A stretch of 64,000 bases of DNA from NCBI RefSeq assembly GCF_000832065.1, contig NZ_JXQM01000003.1, forward strand, positions 327,396-391,395. Direction: 5' to 3'. The notes beneath the pieces are model-generated. The model was not told where the DNA came from and did no database searches. It worked only from the letters and a program-made list of their open reading frames with translations. This document shows, in pieces, positions 19,763 to 28,434 of this stretch. Each line of letters begins with the position of its first letter. Within the stretch, counting starts at the first letter, position 1. Source of the DNA: Nitrosospira sp. NpAV (GTDB lineage Bacteria > Pseudomonadota > Gammaproteobacteria > Burkholderiales > Nitrosomonadaceae). The position numbers and the translations under genes were made by a program.

Positions 19763-22042
19763 TTATTCATTCGGAAGCATGGATTCTGGGGCAAGGTTTT
19801 TTCTGTCTTGAATACCCGAGAAATTTTCAATTCCGTTACGTATGAGAGCAGGCGCTATACCGAGCGCCCAAGCAGCGCCCACCGCCGCCAGAACATTCTC
19901 GACCTCCAGCGTCGCAAGCCCTCCTCGCGTGACTGGCACGTCAGCGAGTTTGGCCAGCGTTATTTCACTAGGGCCGGTAACAAGCAGAATGTTTCCCTCA
20001 CGAACGGTCACGGCCCGGTTGCTCCGTATGCCCTCCACATTCTGGGTACCACTCGTGCGATGCGCATTGATGACCGGCAGCTCAGGATCAACACTGAAGT
20101 AAATAATCTCGCCATTACACAGCGTGGCCATGTCGACGAGCATCGGCTCCCTGGCGTTGAGTACCGCTGCGCCTGCCGGCAGCACGACATCCACCTGGGT
20201 ACGCAGAACATCGAAGACCTGTTTCGGCGTCTCGATATCGTGGCGACCATAATGCCGGCTTGTGTCAACGTTGGTAACGACGCCGACCTGACACCAATCG
20301 TAAGCAAGTCCCTCGACCAGAATATTGTCGCCGCTGTTCTCAAAAACCGCCGCTTCGATCGAGCGATTCATCAGAATATTGTTGGCTGACTTCCAATTGG
20401 CGTGATTGCCCTTATAAACCTGCCTTGGGCCGAGATAAAATCCGTCGCCGCAAGCGAGCCCCGTATGCTGGCCGGTAAGGGCAAGCAACCGCGCGACAAG
20501 ATGTGCCACGGTGGTTTTACCATGGCTGCCGGTCACTCCCACGACCGGAATACGGCCGTGGTTATTGTCCGGAAAGAGATGATCGACAATGGCTTTGCCC
20601 ACGGGGCGGGGAGTGCCCACAGCAGGTTTAATGTGCATCAGCAGGCTGGGGCCGGCATTGACTTCGACGATTGCGCCACCCTGTTCGGCAAGTGGCCGCG
20701 AGATATCCTGGGCGACGAGATCGATGCCGGCAATATCCAGTCCGACGATACGAGCTGCGAGGGAAGCGGCAGCGGCAATGCTCGAATGCACCTCGTCAGT
20801 GACATCGAAAGCATGATTGCCATTCCGCTGAATGAGGACTTCGAGTCCGGCAGGGGGTATCGAGTTGATGGTAAAACCCTGGCGGGCAATCTCCATGATG
20901 GTTACGCCATCTATGCCGATCAGGTTGAGCGGATGATCTTCAGTTGCTCCGCGGCGCGGATCGGAATTGATCTGATGGCCGATCAAGTCGCTGATGGTAG
21001 ATTTGCCGTCACCGGTAACCGACACCGAGTCGCCCCGGTTCGCAGCAACGAGCCGGCCGCCAACGACCAGCAAACGATGCTCGGTGCCCGGAATAAAGCG
21101 TTCAACCAAAACGCCACTGCCTTGTGCCAATGCCGCATGATAAGCCGGCACGATCTCTTCACGGGTAGTCAACTCAATGAAAACACCGCGCCCATGATTC
21201 CCGTCGCAGGGTTTGATGACGACCGGCACACCGATATCCTGCGCAGCCTCCCACGCATCTTCGGCACTATTGACAATGCGGCCTTCGGGAACATGGACTC
21301 CGCAGGACCGGAGTAATGACTTCGTCAGATCCTTGTCACGCGAGATGCTTTCCGCAATCGCCGGAGTCCGATCGGTTTCGGCTGTCCAGATGCGCTGGCT
21401 GCGCGCCCCGTAGCCGAGTTGCACCAGATTTCCCTTGGCAAGAAGGCGGATATAAGGAATGTTGCGATGGGTGGCGGCCTCGACGATACACGCGGTTGAT
21501 GGTCCCAGCCACAGCGAATCGACCATGTCGCGCAGGCGCTCGATGACACCATTGACATCGTAAGGCTCGTTGCGGGGTGGCTGGGTTTCCATCGCCGCCA
21601 GCACCAGCTCACGGGCCGCAAATAAGGCGTTGCGCGCAATATCCTCATGCCAGGCACTGACGGTTACCTTGTAGACGCCGCGCTGAGAAGTTTCACGAGC
21701 TCTGCCGAAGCCGCCAGACATGCCGGCTAGGTTCTGCAGTTCAAGTGTAACGTGTTCGAGAATGTGGCCTGGCCAGGTACCTTCCTTGAGCCGGCGCAGA
21801 AAACCGCCCCGCTCTCCATAACTACAACGGTGTTCGATCAGCGAAGGAAGCCAGGAAGAAAGGCGCTCATAAAATCCCGGAATGGTATCGGAGGGAAAAT
21901 CTTCGAGTTCACCAATGTCGACGACTGCCTCGAGTACCGGACGGCAGGTCCAGATGTTGGGTCCGTTAAGATGCCTTATCTCAAGAAATTTGATGTCCTT
22001 TTTGCCGACATAGTCAGTGTTCGAATTCGGGCAGACCGGCAT
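19763..22042 (-). CDS. cphA': Cyanophycin synthetase paralogue CphA' (C-terminally short)
   Basis: This second cyanophycin synthetase shares the order of domains with CphA: N-terminal region (FLEIRHLNGPNIWTCRPVLE), ATP-grasp (VVIKPCDGNHGRGVFIEL, EVNAGPSLLMHIKP) and Mur-like centre with an intact P-loop VTGSHGKTTVAHLV. It stops where the final Mur-ligase domain would begin (after GIENFSGIQDRKNLAPE), so it is about 100 residues shorter than CphA. Paired cphA'/cphA genes are known from betaproteobacteria such as Cupriavidus. Loss of the last Mur domain is also a feature of cyanobacterial CphA2, which joins beta-Asp-Arg dipeptides. The start is uncertain (22042 or 22090); neither has a clear ribosome-binding site. 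Confidence 0.9.
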   Translation of the reverse strand: MPVCPNSNTDYVGKKDIKFLEIRHLNGPNIWTCRPVLEAVVDIGELEDFPSDTIPGFYERLSSWLPSLIEHRCSYGERGGFLRRLKEGTWPGHILEHVTLELQNLAGMSGGFGRARETSQRGVYKVTVSAWHEDIARNALFAARELVLAAMETQPPRNEPYDVNGVIERLRDMVDSLWLGPSTACIVEAATHRNIPYIRLLAKGNLVQLGYGARSQRIWTAETDRTPAIAESISRDKDLTKSLLRSCGVHVPEGRIVNSAEDAWEAAQDIGVPVVIKPCDGNHGRGVFIELTTREEIVPAYHAALAQGSGVLVERFIPGTEHRLLVVGGRLVAANRGDSVSVTGDGKSTISDLIGHQINSDPRRGATEDHPLNLIGIDGVTIMEIARQGFTINSIPPAGLEVLIQRNGNHAFDVTDEVHSSIAAAASLAARIVGLDIAGIDLVAQDISRPLAEQGGAIVEVNAGPSLLMHIKPAVGTPRPVGKAIVDHLFPDNNHGRIPVVGVTGSHGKTTVAHLVARLLALTGQHTGLACGDGFYLGPRQVYKGNHANWKSANNILMNRSIEAAVFENSGDNILVEGLAYDWCQVGVVTNVDTSRHYGRHDIETPKQVFDVLRTQVDVVLPAGAAVLNAREPMLVDMATLCNGEIIYFSVDPELPVINAHRTSGTQNVEGIRSNRAVTVREGNILLVTGPSEITLAKLADVPVTRGGLATLEVENVLAAVGAAWALGIAPALIRNGIENFSGIQDRKNLAPESMLPNE

Positions 22043-22842
22043 AAAATTATGCAAGAAATGGATTGAAACTGAGTTAAACGCGGTTTGCATGAAATGGTTT
22101 ACAGATTTATCAAATTAATTCTGGAAGTATGTGGACGGATTCCTGTAGAGGTTTTGGATAGTCATTCATATTGAATTCCCCCATCCACGCTAGAGCGGGC
22201 TGATATTCAACCTGTCCGGTGTGCCCATCTGAATTTTTATTGTTTTGGCTAATGCGGCTCTGCCGCTCATCATGCACGAACAAAGCTTCGCTATTTACCG
22301 TGCAAACGCTCTCGAAAAATTGGGAATATTCCTGATGATGTAATTTTTTATAATTTTAAAGGCGGAAGGATTGCTTGTATTCGATATCAGGCTGGGAATC
22401 GACAACAACATAAGCATATGTCATGCCAGATCATTTTTATCTTATAGAACAATAGATTAATTAAGATAGCTTTATCAGATCGGATTAAGAGTGTCGTCAC
22501 TCATCGACAATGAGTGCTCAGCTTATTATCAACCAGTTGAAGCATAACCAATATTGCCTGTCTCCAGATGGCGACAGGGGCGATAATTGCTCAAACAGGC
22601 ATGAGGAAAAGAACCACGCCGCGGCGTTTCAGGCGATTTGACTATCATCGATTATCGCCAGTTATGAAAATGAAATGGGAAGGCGGCCGTTCTAGCCCGG
22701 ATATCTCACCAGACTCGGCAGAAAATTGTCATAAGCGGCATGAATAATGCCATGGGTGAACAGTAACTGATTTGTACGCCAGCCGTCGAGAGCGCCGGCG
22801 GGCGCGTGGCGGCATCTTCCGCGATCCGGCGAAGTATCCGGG
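22043..22842. other. Long AT-rich intergenic region upstream of the cyanophycin synthetase operon
   Basis: These 800 nt hold no credible gene. The part nearest cphA' (about 22090-22500) is AT-rich and is the likely promoter region. A minus-strand open frame of about 50 codons ending at 22692 could be the tail of a decayed gene but I do not recognise it. The region ends at the miniature element starting at 22843. Confidence 0.45.
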
Positions 22843-23029
22843 CTAGGGCCTGTTAACACTTATTTCGCACCCGCGACGGTGACGAATTTCATCCAGCACG
22901 AGGCAGGAGCCGCGCGGCGGAGCAGGCCTCCGTAAGCGGCGAGTAACGAAGGGCTGGATGAAATCCGTCCCGTCCCTTTGGGTTGTGCGCAAAAAACGCG
23001 GGTGCGAAATAAGTGTTAACAGGCCCTAG
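22843..23029. mobile_element. Element C: 187-bp MITE with perfect ~33-bp terminal inverted repeats
   Basis: The left end CTAGGGCCTGTTAACACTTA continues to CCCGCG; the right end is its exact reverse complement (about 33 bp). The outermost CTAG is palindromic, so it may be part of the repeat or a 4-bp target duplication of the kind used by IS5-group elements. The interior also folds back: ATTTCATCCAGC near 22890 pairs with GCTGGATGAAAT near 22953. There is no coding capacity. The TAG stop of the DUF1854 gene lies within the right CTAG. Confidence 0.88.
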
Positions 23030-23499
23030 AGAAACCGGTCCAGAATCTTGCGGCTATGAGAATCAAGCGCAAGCCGATCACGGATCAGGAACTGAATGCC
23101 ATGACTGTCCGCAATCAGCAGGGCCGGTGGAGTGAGGCGGCGAATATCTTCCTCGCCTTTGAGGACAAAGGATGTTTTGCCGCGATCCGTTTCCACGTGC
23201 CAAGTACTTGGCGTGACAAAACTCGAAACATCGTGAATTCGTCTGATTTCGGGAATGAACTCGCGGCTGGCCAGATCGGCTTCGACCAGCGTACGCAATC
23301 CATCGGGCAAATCGCTCAATTGATCAATCCACGCCAGCTCATGACCATGCTGGCCGATCAGCGCAATACCATAATCCGGGGCAGTGATCGGGAACGCGCG
23401 CACGGGAACGACCCCTTCATGCGCCTCGCCATCCATCCCGGTAAATACCAGCCGCCCGAAGGTATTTCGGCTTAGCCGATAATTCGGTTTATCGGTCAT
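23026..23499 (-). CDS. DUF1854 protein associated with cyanophycin metabolism
   Basis: This 157-residue protein of unknown mechanism belongs to DUF1854, usually found beside a cyanophycin-cluster ABC transporter in betaproteobacteria. Conserved stretches are LSRNTFGRLVFTG, VVPVRAFPITAPD, FIPEIRRIHDVSSFVTPSTW and the end HSRKILDRFL. It overlaps the ABC transporter end by 11 nt at ATG 23499 (ATG 23508 is also possible). The family as I remember it also ends near DRFL, so the protein looks complete even though its TAG stop lies in the terminal repeat of element C. It has no signal peptide or membrane segment and is likely cytoplasmic. Confidence 0.85.
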   Translation of the reverse strand: MTDKPNYRLSRNTFGRLVFTGMDGEAHEGVVPVRAFPITAPDYGIALIGQHGHELAWIDQLSDLPDGLRTLVEADLASREFIPEIRRIHDVSSFVTPSTWHVETDRGKTSFVLKGEEDIRRLTPPALLIADSHGIQFLIRDRLALDSHSRKILDRFL

Positions 23500-25837
23500 C
23501 GCGTCCATCCCCGGCTTTGCGATCAACATCCGGTCTGCGCAAATCGTCCTCAGTATCGACGTTGCGTGCCTGCGCCTGATAGAGACCGTAATAATGGCCT
23601 TCCTGCGCCATCAGTTGAGCATGATTGCCCGTCTCGATGACGCTGCCGCGGTCGAGCACAATCAGCCGGTTGGCGTCGCGCAAGGTGGAAAGACGGTGGG
23701 CGATGGCGATAGTCGTTCGTCCACGCACGAGATTCTCGAGTGCTCTCTGAATTTCTTTTTCGGTCGTTGTATCGACAGAGGAAGTCGCTTCGTCGAGGAT
23801 CAGAATGCGGGGATCGATAAGCAGTGCGCGAGCAATGGATATGCGCTGCCGTTCACCTCCCGAGAGAGCCTGTCCGCGCTCACCGACCAGAGAGTCGTAG
23901 CCGTGTGGCAGGCGCAAGATGAACTCGTGGGCATGGGCGGCACGGGCCGCGGCAATAACTTCCTCCCGCTTTGCATCCGGTTTACCGTAAGCAATGTTCT
24001 CGGCGATCGTTCCAAAAAACAGGAAGGGCTCCTGAAGCACCAAGCCAATATGCTTGCGGTATTCGACGACCGGTAGCGAGCGAATGTCTACCCCATCCAG
24101 CAAAATCGCTCCTTCGGTGACATCGTAGAATCGGCAGATCAGATTGACAAGCGTACTCTTGCCCGAACCGCTATGCCCCACAAGGCCGATCATTTCACCT
24201 GGCTCGATGGTCATGTTTATATCGTGTGTCACACTGCGCGTGCCATAACGAAATCCGACGCCGCATAACTCGATACGGCCTTTGACGACAGGCAGATGAA
24301 CGGGATGTACGGGCTCAGGAACGCTGGAGACATGATCGAGGATTTCAAAAATACGTTTGGTACCAGCCGCCGCTTTTTGCGTAAACGAGACAATACGGCT
24401 CATCGAGTCCAACCGCAGATAGAAGCGGCTGATATAGGCAAGAAAGGCGGTGAGCACGCCAACCGTAATTTGGTCTTTCGATACCTGCCAGATGCCGAAA
24501 ACCCATACCACAAGCAACCCGACTTCAGTCAGCAGCGTCACGGTGGGCGTGAACAATGACCAGATCTTGTTGACCCGGTCGTTTACCTCCAGATTCCGGT
24601 CGTTTGCAGCCCGGAAACGTCCTGCCTCGCGCTTCTCCTGGGCAAATGCCTTGACCACGCGTATGCCGGGAATGGTATCGGCAAGCACGCTGGTGACCTC
24701 AGCCCAGACGCGATCGACCTTTTCGAAGCCGGTGCGCAATCTATCGCGTACCAGATGGATCAGCCAGGCGATGATCGGCAGCGGCAGCAGGGTGACCAGC
24801 GCGAGCCAGGGATCGATCGAAATCAGGATGATGATCGTCATGGCTATCATCAGTACATCGGTAGCGAAATCCAGCAAGTGCAAAGACAGAAAAACGTTGA
24901 GGCGATCGGTTTCCGAGCCGATGCGCGCCATCAGATCGCCAGTGCGCTTTCCGCCGAAATAGGCATGCGAGAGTTTGAGGAGGTGTTGGTAGGTGGCCGT
25001 ACGCAGATCGGCGCCGATACGTTCGGAAACCCTTGCCAGCATGTAGGTTCGCGCCCAGCCCAGTCCCCACGCCAGAATGGCGGCACCGAGCAGACCGGTG
25101 AGATAAAAGGTGACAAGGCTCGTATCGATCGGTTTCCCATTCTGATAGGGAATCAGCACATTATCCATCAGCGGCATGGTCATGTAGGGTGGTACCAGCG
25201 CCGCTGCCGTACTGCCTAGCGTCAGCAGAAAACCCGAAAGCAATTGCCACTTGTAGGGTCTGGCAAAACGCCACAGACGAAAAAGTGTCCAGGTCGAAGA
25301 TGGCTTAAGTAGTTCTGTCCTGCACGCCGCACACGCTTCCTCCCCCGGCAATAAGGGCGCATCGAGCGTCCTCTGGCACTTGGGACATACAACATGCACG
25401 GACGGCTGCGGCAGCTCTCCGTTAAGCCGGTAAGCCAGTTGCTCTGCAAAATGTTCGGTCAGGCGCCCGGCCGCGATGTCTGCGCCGAAGGTATAACGCC
25501 AACGAGCAAGTTGCGAATCCGCGTCAAGGAGCTCAAGGCTGCCAACGCCGGAATAATCGTGACGAATCAGCATCAATCCTGGCTGGTAAGTCCACTTCCG
25601 CCAAGCAGCGCCCTTCTGATCCGTCCCTGGACTGGCCAATAGGCGCCGAGTGGTCACGATCACCAGGCCCGAAGCAAAATGCAAGTGCGCATCAAGATCA
25701 GTTTCCAGCCAGGCCAGTATTTTTTCCTCGGCAGAAAGCTGCGGCTCGACTTGCGCGACCCAGACGGAAGGCAGGTTTAGCGGTGAGACGCTTGGCAAAA
25801 CGGCGGGATCAATAGTGGAAGGCGAAGGGCTGGTCAT
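23489..25837 (-). CDS. Cyanophycin-associated ABC transporter, permease-ATPase fusion
   Basis: This 782-residue half-transporter has three parts. Residues 1-190 form an extra N-terminal region with a PH-like stretch (GLVIVTTRRLLASPG) and a CxxC-CxxC zinc ribbon (Cys151, 154, 169, 172). Then come six membrane helices (about 195-500) and an ATPase domain with Walker A GHSGSGKSTLVNLI, signature LSGGERQRISIARAL and Walker B ILILDEATSSVD. It belongs to the exporter-type ABC family. With the overlapping DUF1854 gene it forms the accessory pair often found near cphA/cphA'. Its substrate is unknown; a role in cyanophycin handling is inferred from gene neighbourhood. Confidence 0.9.
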   Translation of the reverse strand: MTSPSPSTIDPAVLPSVSPLNLPSVWVAQVEPQLSAEEKILAWLETDLDAHLHFASGLVIVTTRRLLASPGTDQKGAAWRKWTYQPGLMLIRHDYSGVGSLELLDADSQLARWRYTFGADIAAGRLTEHFAEQLAYRLNGELPQPSVHVVCPKCQRTLDAPLLPGEEACAACRTELLKPSSTWTLFRLWRFARPYKWQLLSGFLLTLGSTAAALVPPYMTMPLMDNVLIPYQNGKPIDTSLVTFYLTGLLGAAILAWGLGWARTYMLARVSERIGADLRTATYQHLLKLSHAYFGGKRTGDLMARIGSETDRLNVFLSLHLLDFATDVLMIAMTIIILISIDPWLALVTLLPLPIIAWLIHLVRDRLRTGFEKVDRVWAEVTSVLADTIPGIRVVKAFAQEKREAGRFRAANDRNLEVNDRVNKIWSLFTPTVTLLTEVGLLVVWVFGIWQVSKDQITVGVLTAFLAYISRFYLRLDSMSRIVSFTQKAAAGTKRIFEILDHVSSVPEPVHPVHLPVVKGRIELCGVGFRYGTRSVTHDINMTIEPGEMIGLVGHSGSGKSTLVNLICRFYDVTEGAILLDGVDIRSLPVVEYRKHIGLVLQEPFLFFGTIAENIAYGKPDAKREEVIAAARAAHAHEFILRLPHGYDSLVGERGQALSGGERQRISIARALLIDPRILILDEATSSVDTTTEKEIQRALENLVRGRTTIAIAHRLSTLRDANRLIVLDRGSVIETGNHAQLMAQEGHYYGLYQAQARNVDTEDDLRRPDVDRKAGDGRDDR

Positions 25838-25959
25838 TATTTAAATGGACTGCTCGTCTCAAGAGTCATGCTTGCAAACCGATAAACAGCTGCACTGCCA
25901 GCATTAAGGCCGAGACTCAAGTCCCTGAAGCTTGCGTTCATGCGACTGGATACCGGACA

Positions 25960-26077
25960 CATTATCCTAAATCCGGTAGTCGATCGCTTATTTAGTGGAT
26001 CGGTATTATGATTAATAACCATATTTCGTATTATTTGACTCACCTTCCGGGTGAGGCCGCTACGGATTAGGATTATG
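25960..26077. repeat. Family B inverted-repeat element, copy 1
   Basis: The left end CATTATCCTAAATCCGGTAG (25960) and right end CTACGGATTAGGATTATG (to 26077) are near-perfect inverted repeats. The inner words CGATCGCTTATTTAGTGG and GTATTATGATTAATA recur in copy 2 at 55408. It fills most of the gap between the EamA transporter (minus) and the ABC transporter start. Confidence 0.7.
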
Positions 26078-26115
26078 CCTTGTCTGAGCATGTCAGTGAC
26101 TTTGCATTCACGTTC

Positions 26116-27006
26116 TCAGTACTTACTTGATGGGGATGTTCGTGCTCCCAGCACGGCGCCAGCTGTTACCGCACCCAGCCCCGCCAGTGTGAGGACGGAC
26201 AGTGGTTCGCCCAGAAGCGGCACGGCGGCAAGTGCCGATATGACAGGCACAAAAGCCATCAGCAGGGCCACAGTCTGTGAACCGAGACGACGCACCGCGA
26301 AAGTGTAGAGCAGCATCGCAACGAAAACCACCAGCACACCCTGATATATCGCTTGGGTTGCAATCTCGCTGAGAGGCGCTAGGACAAGCGTACTAGGTAG
26401 AAACAACCACCAGACTGGCAGATAAATCAGGGCACTGCCCAATGTCGTAGCTACCGTTGCGGCAAGAGGATGCACTGGATAGCGGCTCAGCAGCAGAGTA
26501 AATATCGCCCACGAGGATGAGCCGCAAAGAAAAAGCAGATCGCCAAAAATTTGCGGACCGGTGAGTTGTGGGCCACGTGAGAATGAATCGGCGGCGGTCA
26601 GTACGATGCCGGCGAAGACGATGGCAAGCGCGGCGCGTTGCCGCCCCAATGGTTTCTGCCCAAGCCATAGCCACGCAATGATAGCTGTCTCGAAAGGCAA
26701 TGCACCGGGCAGCAATACCGAGGCATGAGCAGCGGGGGTCATGCGAAATGCGGCATAGACGACCACCGCATACCCAATGCCGCCAAACAAGGTGAACAGC
26801 ATGGTCACCTTGAGCGGTGGCAGTGTCGTTCGCGGCAGGAAAAAGACCGCGATCAACGCACCCACCCCAAAACGCAGCAACGTGATATCCCAACTGGTCA
26901 GCGTGCCCGTGCCGCCATGACGCGTGACCAGAATGAAGCCGGTCCAGATACATATGGTAACGAAAACCGCAACCCAACCTTGATGGGAACGTATCGCTAT
27001 ATTCAT
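26116..27006 (-). CDS. EamA / DMT-family permease
   Basis: This is a 296-residue inner-membrane protein with about ten predicted transmembrane helices arranged as two EamA repeats, typical of drug/metabolite exporters such as RhaT and YdcZ relatives. Typical EamA elements are WDITLLRFGVGALIAVFFL in the first half and LGEPLSVLTLAGLGAVTAGA in the second. The substrate cannot be predicted. It lies 187 nt downstream of the ovoB-like gene on the same strand and may be cotranscribed with the ovothiol genes, which would suit an exporter of a small thiol metabolite (inference). The start may be ATG 27006 or GTG 27018; neither has a strong ribosome-binding site. Confidence 0.85.
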   Translation of the reverse strand: MNIAIRSHQGWVAVFVTICIWTGFILVTRHGGTGTLTSWDITLLRFGVGALIAVFFLPRTTLPPLKVTMLFTLFGGIGYAVVVYAAFRMTPAAHASVLLPGALPFETAIIAWLWLGQKPLGRQRAALAIVFAGIVLTAADSFSRGPQLTGPQIFGDLLFLCGSSSWAIFTLLLSRYPVHPLAATVATTLGSALIYLPVWWLFLPSTLVLAPLSEIATQAIYQGVLVVFVAMLLYTFAVRRLGSQTVALLMAFVPVISALAAVPLLGEPLSVLTLAGLGAVTAGAVLGARTSPSSKY

Positions 27007-27192
27007 GTATGGCAGCACGGATCGGAAACTTAAACACCATGACCGGAATGGGATTTCAAGATTGAACCTGAATCCTGATCGATAAAATGCCGGCGCAACA
27101 TGCCTTTGACATGATAAATAAGAAACATTTTTGAATAAGATAAAAGCGGTCGCGGCAGGCTGCCAATAAATATATGCTTGCAGGAATGACTT

Positions 27193-28434
27193 TTAAGCTT
27201 GGCTCATCCCTTGCCTGGTTCCATGTTCCGCTTCCCTGATGTTTTCGAGGGCCATTTGAATGACATGGCGCGGTGCGCCGATATTCATGCGCATAAAGCC
27301 GCTGCCTGCCTCCCCGAACAGTGTGCCGGGACTCATGCCCACGCCGGCTTCATGCACGAAGAAGTGCCTGAGTTGTGCATCATTTATCCTCAATCGAGCA
27401 GTGAGCGCACGGCAATCAAGCCATAGCAGGTAGGTACCCTCCGATTCAATAAGCTGAATGTCCGGGAGATGGGTAGCCAGATACTCCGCTACGTAGTCCC
27501 GCGTTTGCCGGAGATAAATCAGCAATTCATCCAGCCATGCCTCGCCATCTCGGTAGGCTGCCTCGAACGCAACAATACTGAATGGATTGGATGCGCTGAC
27601 ATGCATGGCGTCGAATGTCTGGATAAGTGCTTTGCGACACTCCGGATCAGGCACGATCAGCGCAGAAAGATTCAGCCCGGGAATATTGAACGTCTTGCTG
27701 GGTGCGACGGCGGTTACAATATTAACGCTGTCCGCCGATGCTTCCGCCAGCACGGAAAGTACATGATGCCTATTTCCAGGGTAGATCAGATCGGCGTGGA
27801 TCTCATCCGAGAATATCACCAGATCGTGTTTCTTCGCTATTCGCAGAATTTCCTCCAGCTCCTGCTTACTCCACACCCTGCCGACCGGGTTATGCGGTGA
27901 ACACAGCAATAGCAGGCGGGCTCCCGCCGCACACTGCTCCAGATGAGCTAGATCTATGGTGTAACGGTTGTTTCCCAGACGCAGTGGATTATATGCCAGT
28001 TGTCTACCGGTGCCGGTAACGGCTGAGAAAAAAGGAAAATACACGGGGGGCTGTACAATGACCGACTCGCCTGGCTCAGCGAAAGCCATAACAGCGGCAT
28101 GCAGCGATGGAACCACACCGGGACACATTACGATCCATTCGCGCCTGACCTCCCAGCCATGGCGGCGCTTCAACCAGTCGATCAGCGAGTCATACAGACT
28201 GTCCGGGTAGAGGGTATAGCCATATACCGGATGCGCGGCGCGTTTCGCAAGCGCCTGGGTCACCGCCGGAGGTGCGGCAAAATCCATGTCCGCTACCCAT
28301 AGCGGAATAACTTCTGCTGTGCCGAACGTACTCTGCCGCCCATCATATTTGAGGCTGGCGGTACCGATGCGGTTGATATCGCGGTTGAAATCATGACTGG
28401 GAGCATCATTGCCACTCAAGCAATTCTCTCCCAC
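27193..28434 (-). CDS. ovoB: PLP-dependent C-S lyase (PatB/MalY family), probable OvoB sulfoxide lyase
   Basis: This 413-residue fold-type I PLP enzyme is of the PatB/MalY cystathionine beta-lyase class. The PLP lysine is Lys247 in VAPSKTFNIPGLNLS; the cofactor-binding aspartate is in FSDEIHADLIY, and the N-terminal VIPLWVADMDFAAPPAV is typical. Its start overlaps the ovoA 3' end by 19 nt, which indicates translational coupling. In ovothiol synthesis a PLP lyase (OvoB, known from Erwinia tasmaniensis) cleaves 5-histidylcysteine sulfoxide to 5-thiohistidine. The overlap makes that role the best fit, but the same fold also includes generic cystathionine lyases, so the symbol is an inference from context. 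Confidence 0.82.
   Translation of the reverse strand: MGENCLSGNDAPSHDFNRDINRIGTASLKYDGRQSTFGTAEVIPLWVADMDFAAPPAVTQALAKRAAHPVYGYTLYPDSLYDSLIDWLKRRHGWEVRREWIVMCPGVVPSLHAAVMAFAEPGESVIVQPPVYFPFFSAVTGTGRQLAYNPLRLGNNRYTIDLAHLEQCAAGARLLLLCSPHNPVGRVWSKQELEEILRIAKKHDLVIFSDEIHADLIYPGNRHHVLSVLAEASADSVNIVTAVAPSKTFNIPGLNLSALIVPDPECRKALIQTFDAMHVSASNPFSIVAFEAAYRDGEAWLDELLIYLRQTRDYVAEYLATHLPDIQLIESEGTYLLWLDCRALTARLRINDAQLRHFFVHEAGVGMSPGTLFGEAGSGFMRMNIGAPRHVIQMALENIREAEHGTRQGMSQA

Noticed and set aside
20402..21316. A 304-codon plus-strand open frame inside cphA'
   Set aside because: It lies wholly antisense to the conserved ATP-grasp and Mur region; translated sequence has no domain pattern.
22692..22842. 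Minus-strand open tail of about 50 codons ending at 22692, next to element C
   Set aside because: It could be a gene remnant (ends FLPSLVRYPG) but no family is recognised and no start is present.
23026..23499. DUF1854 gene truncated by the element C insertion
   Set aside because: The protein keeps the family's usual C-terminal end (KILDRFL, as remembered), so the insertion probably only replaced the stop region.
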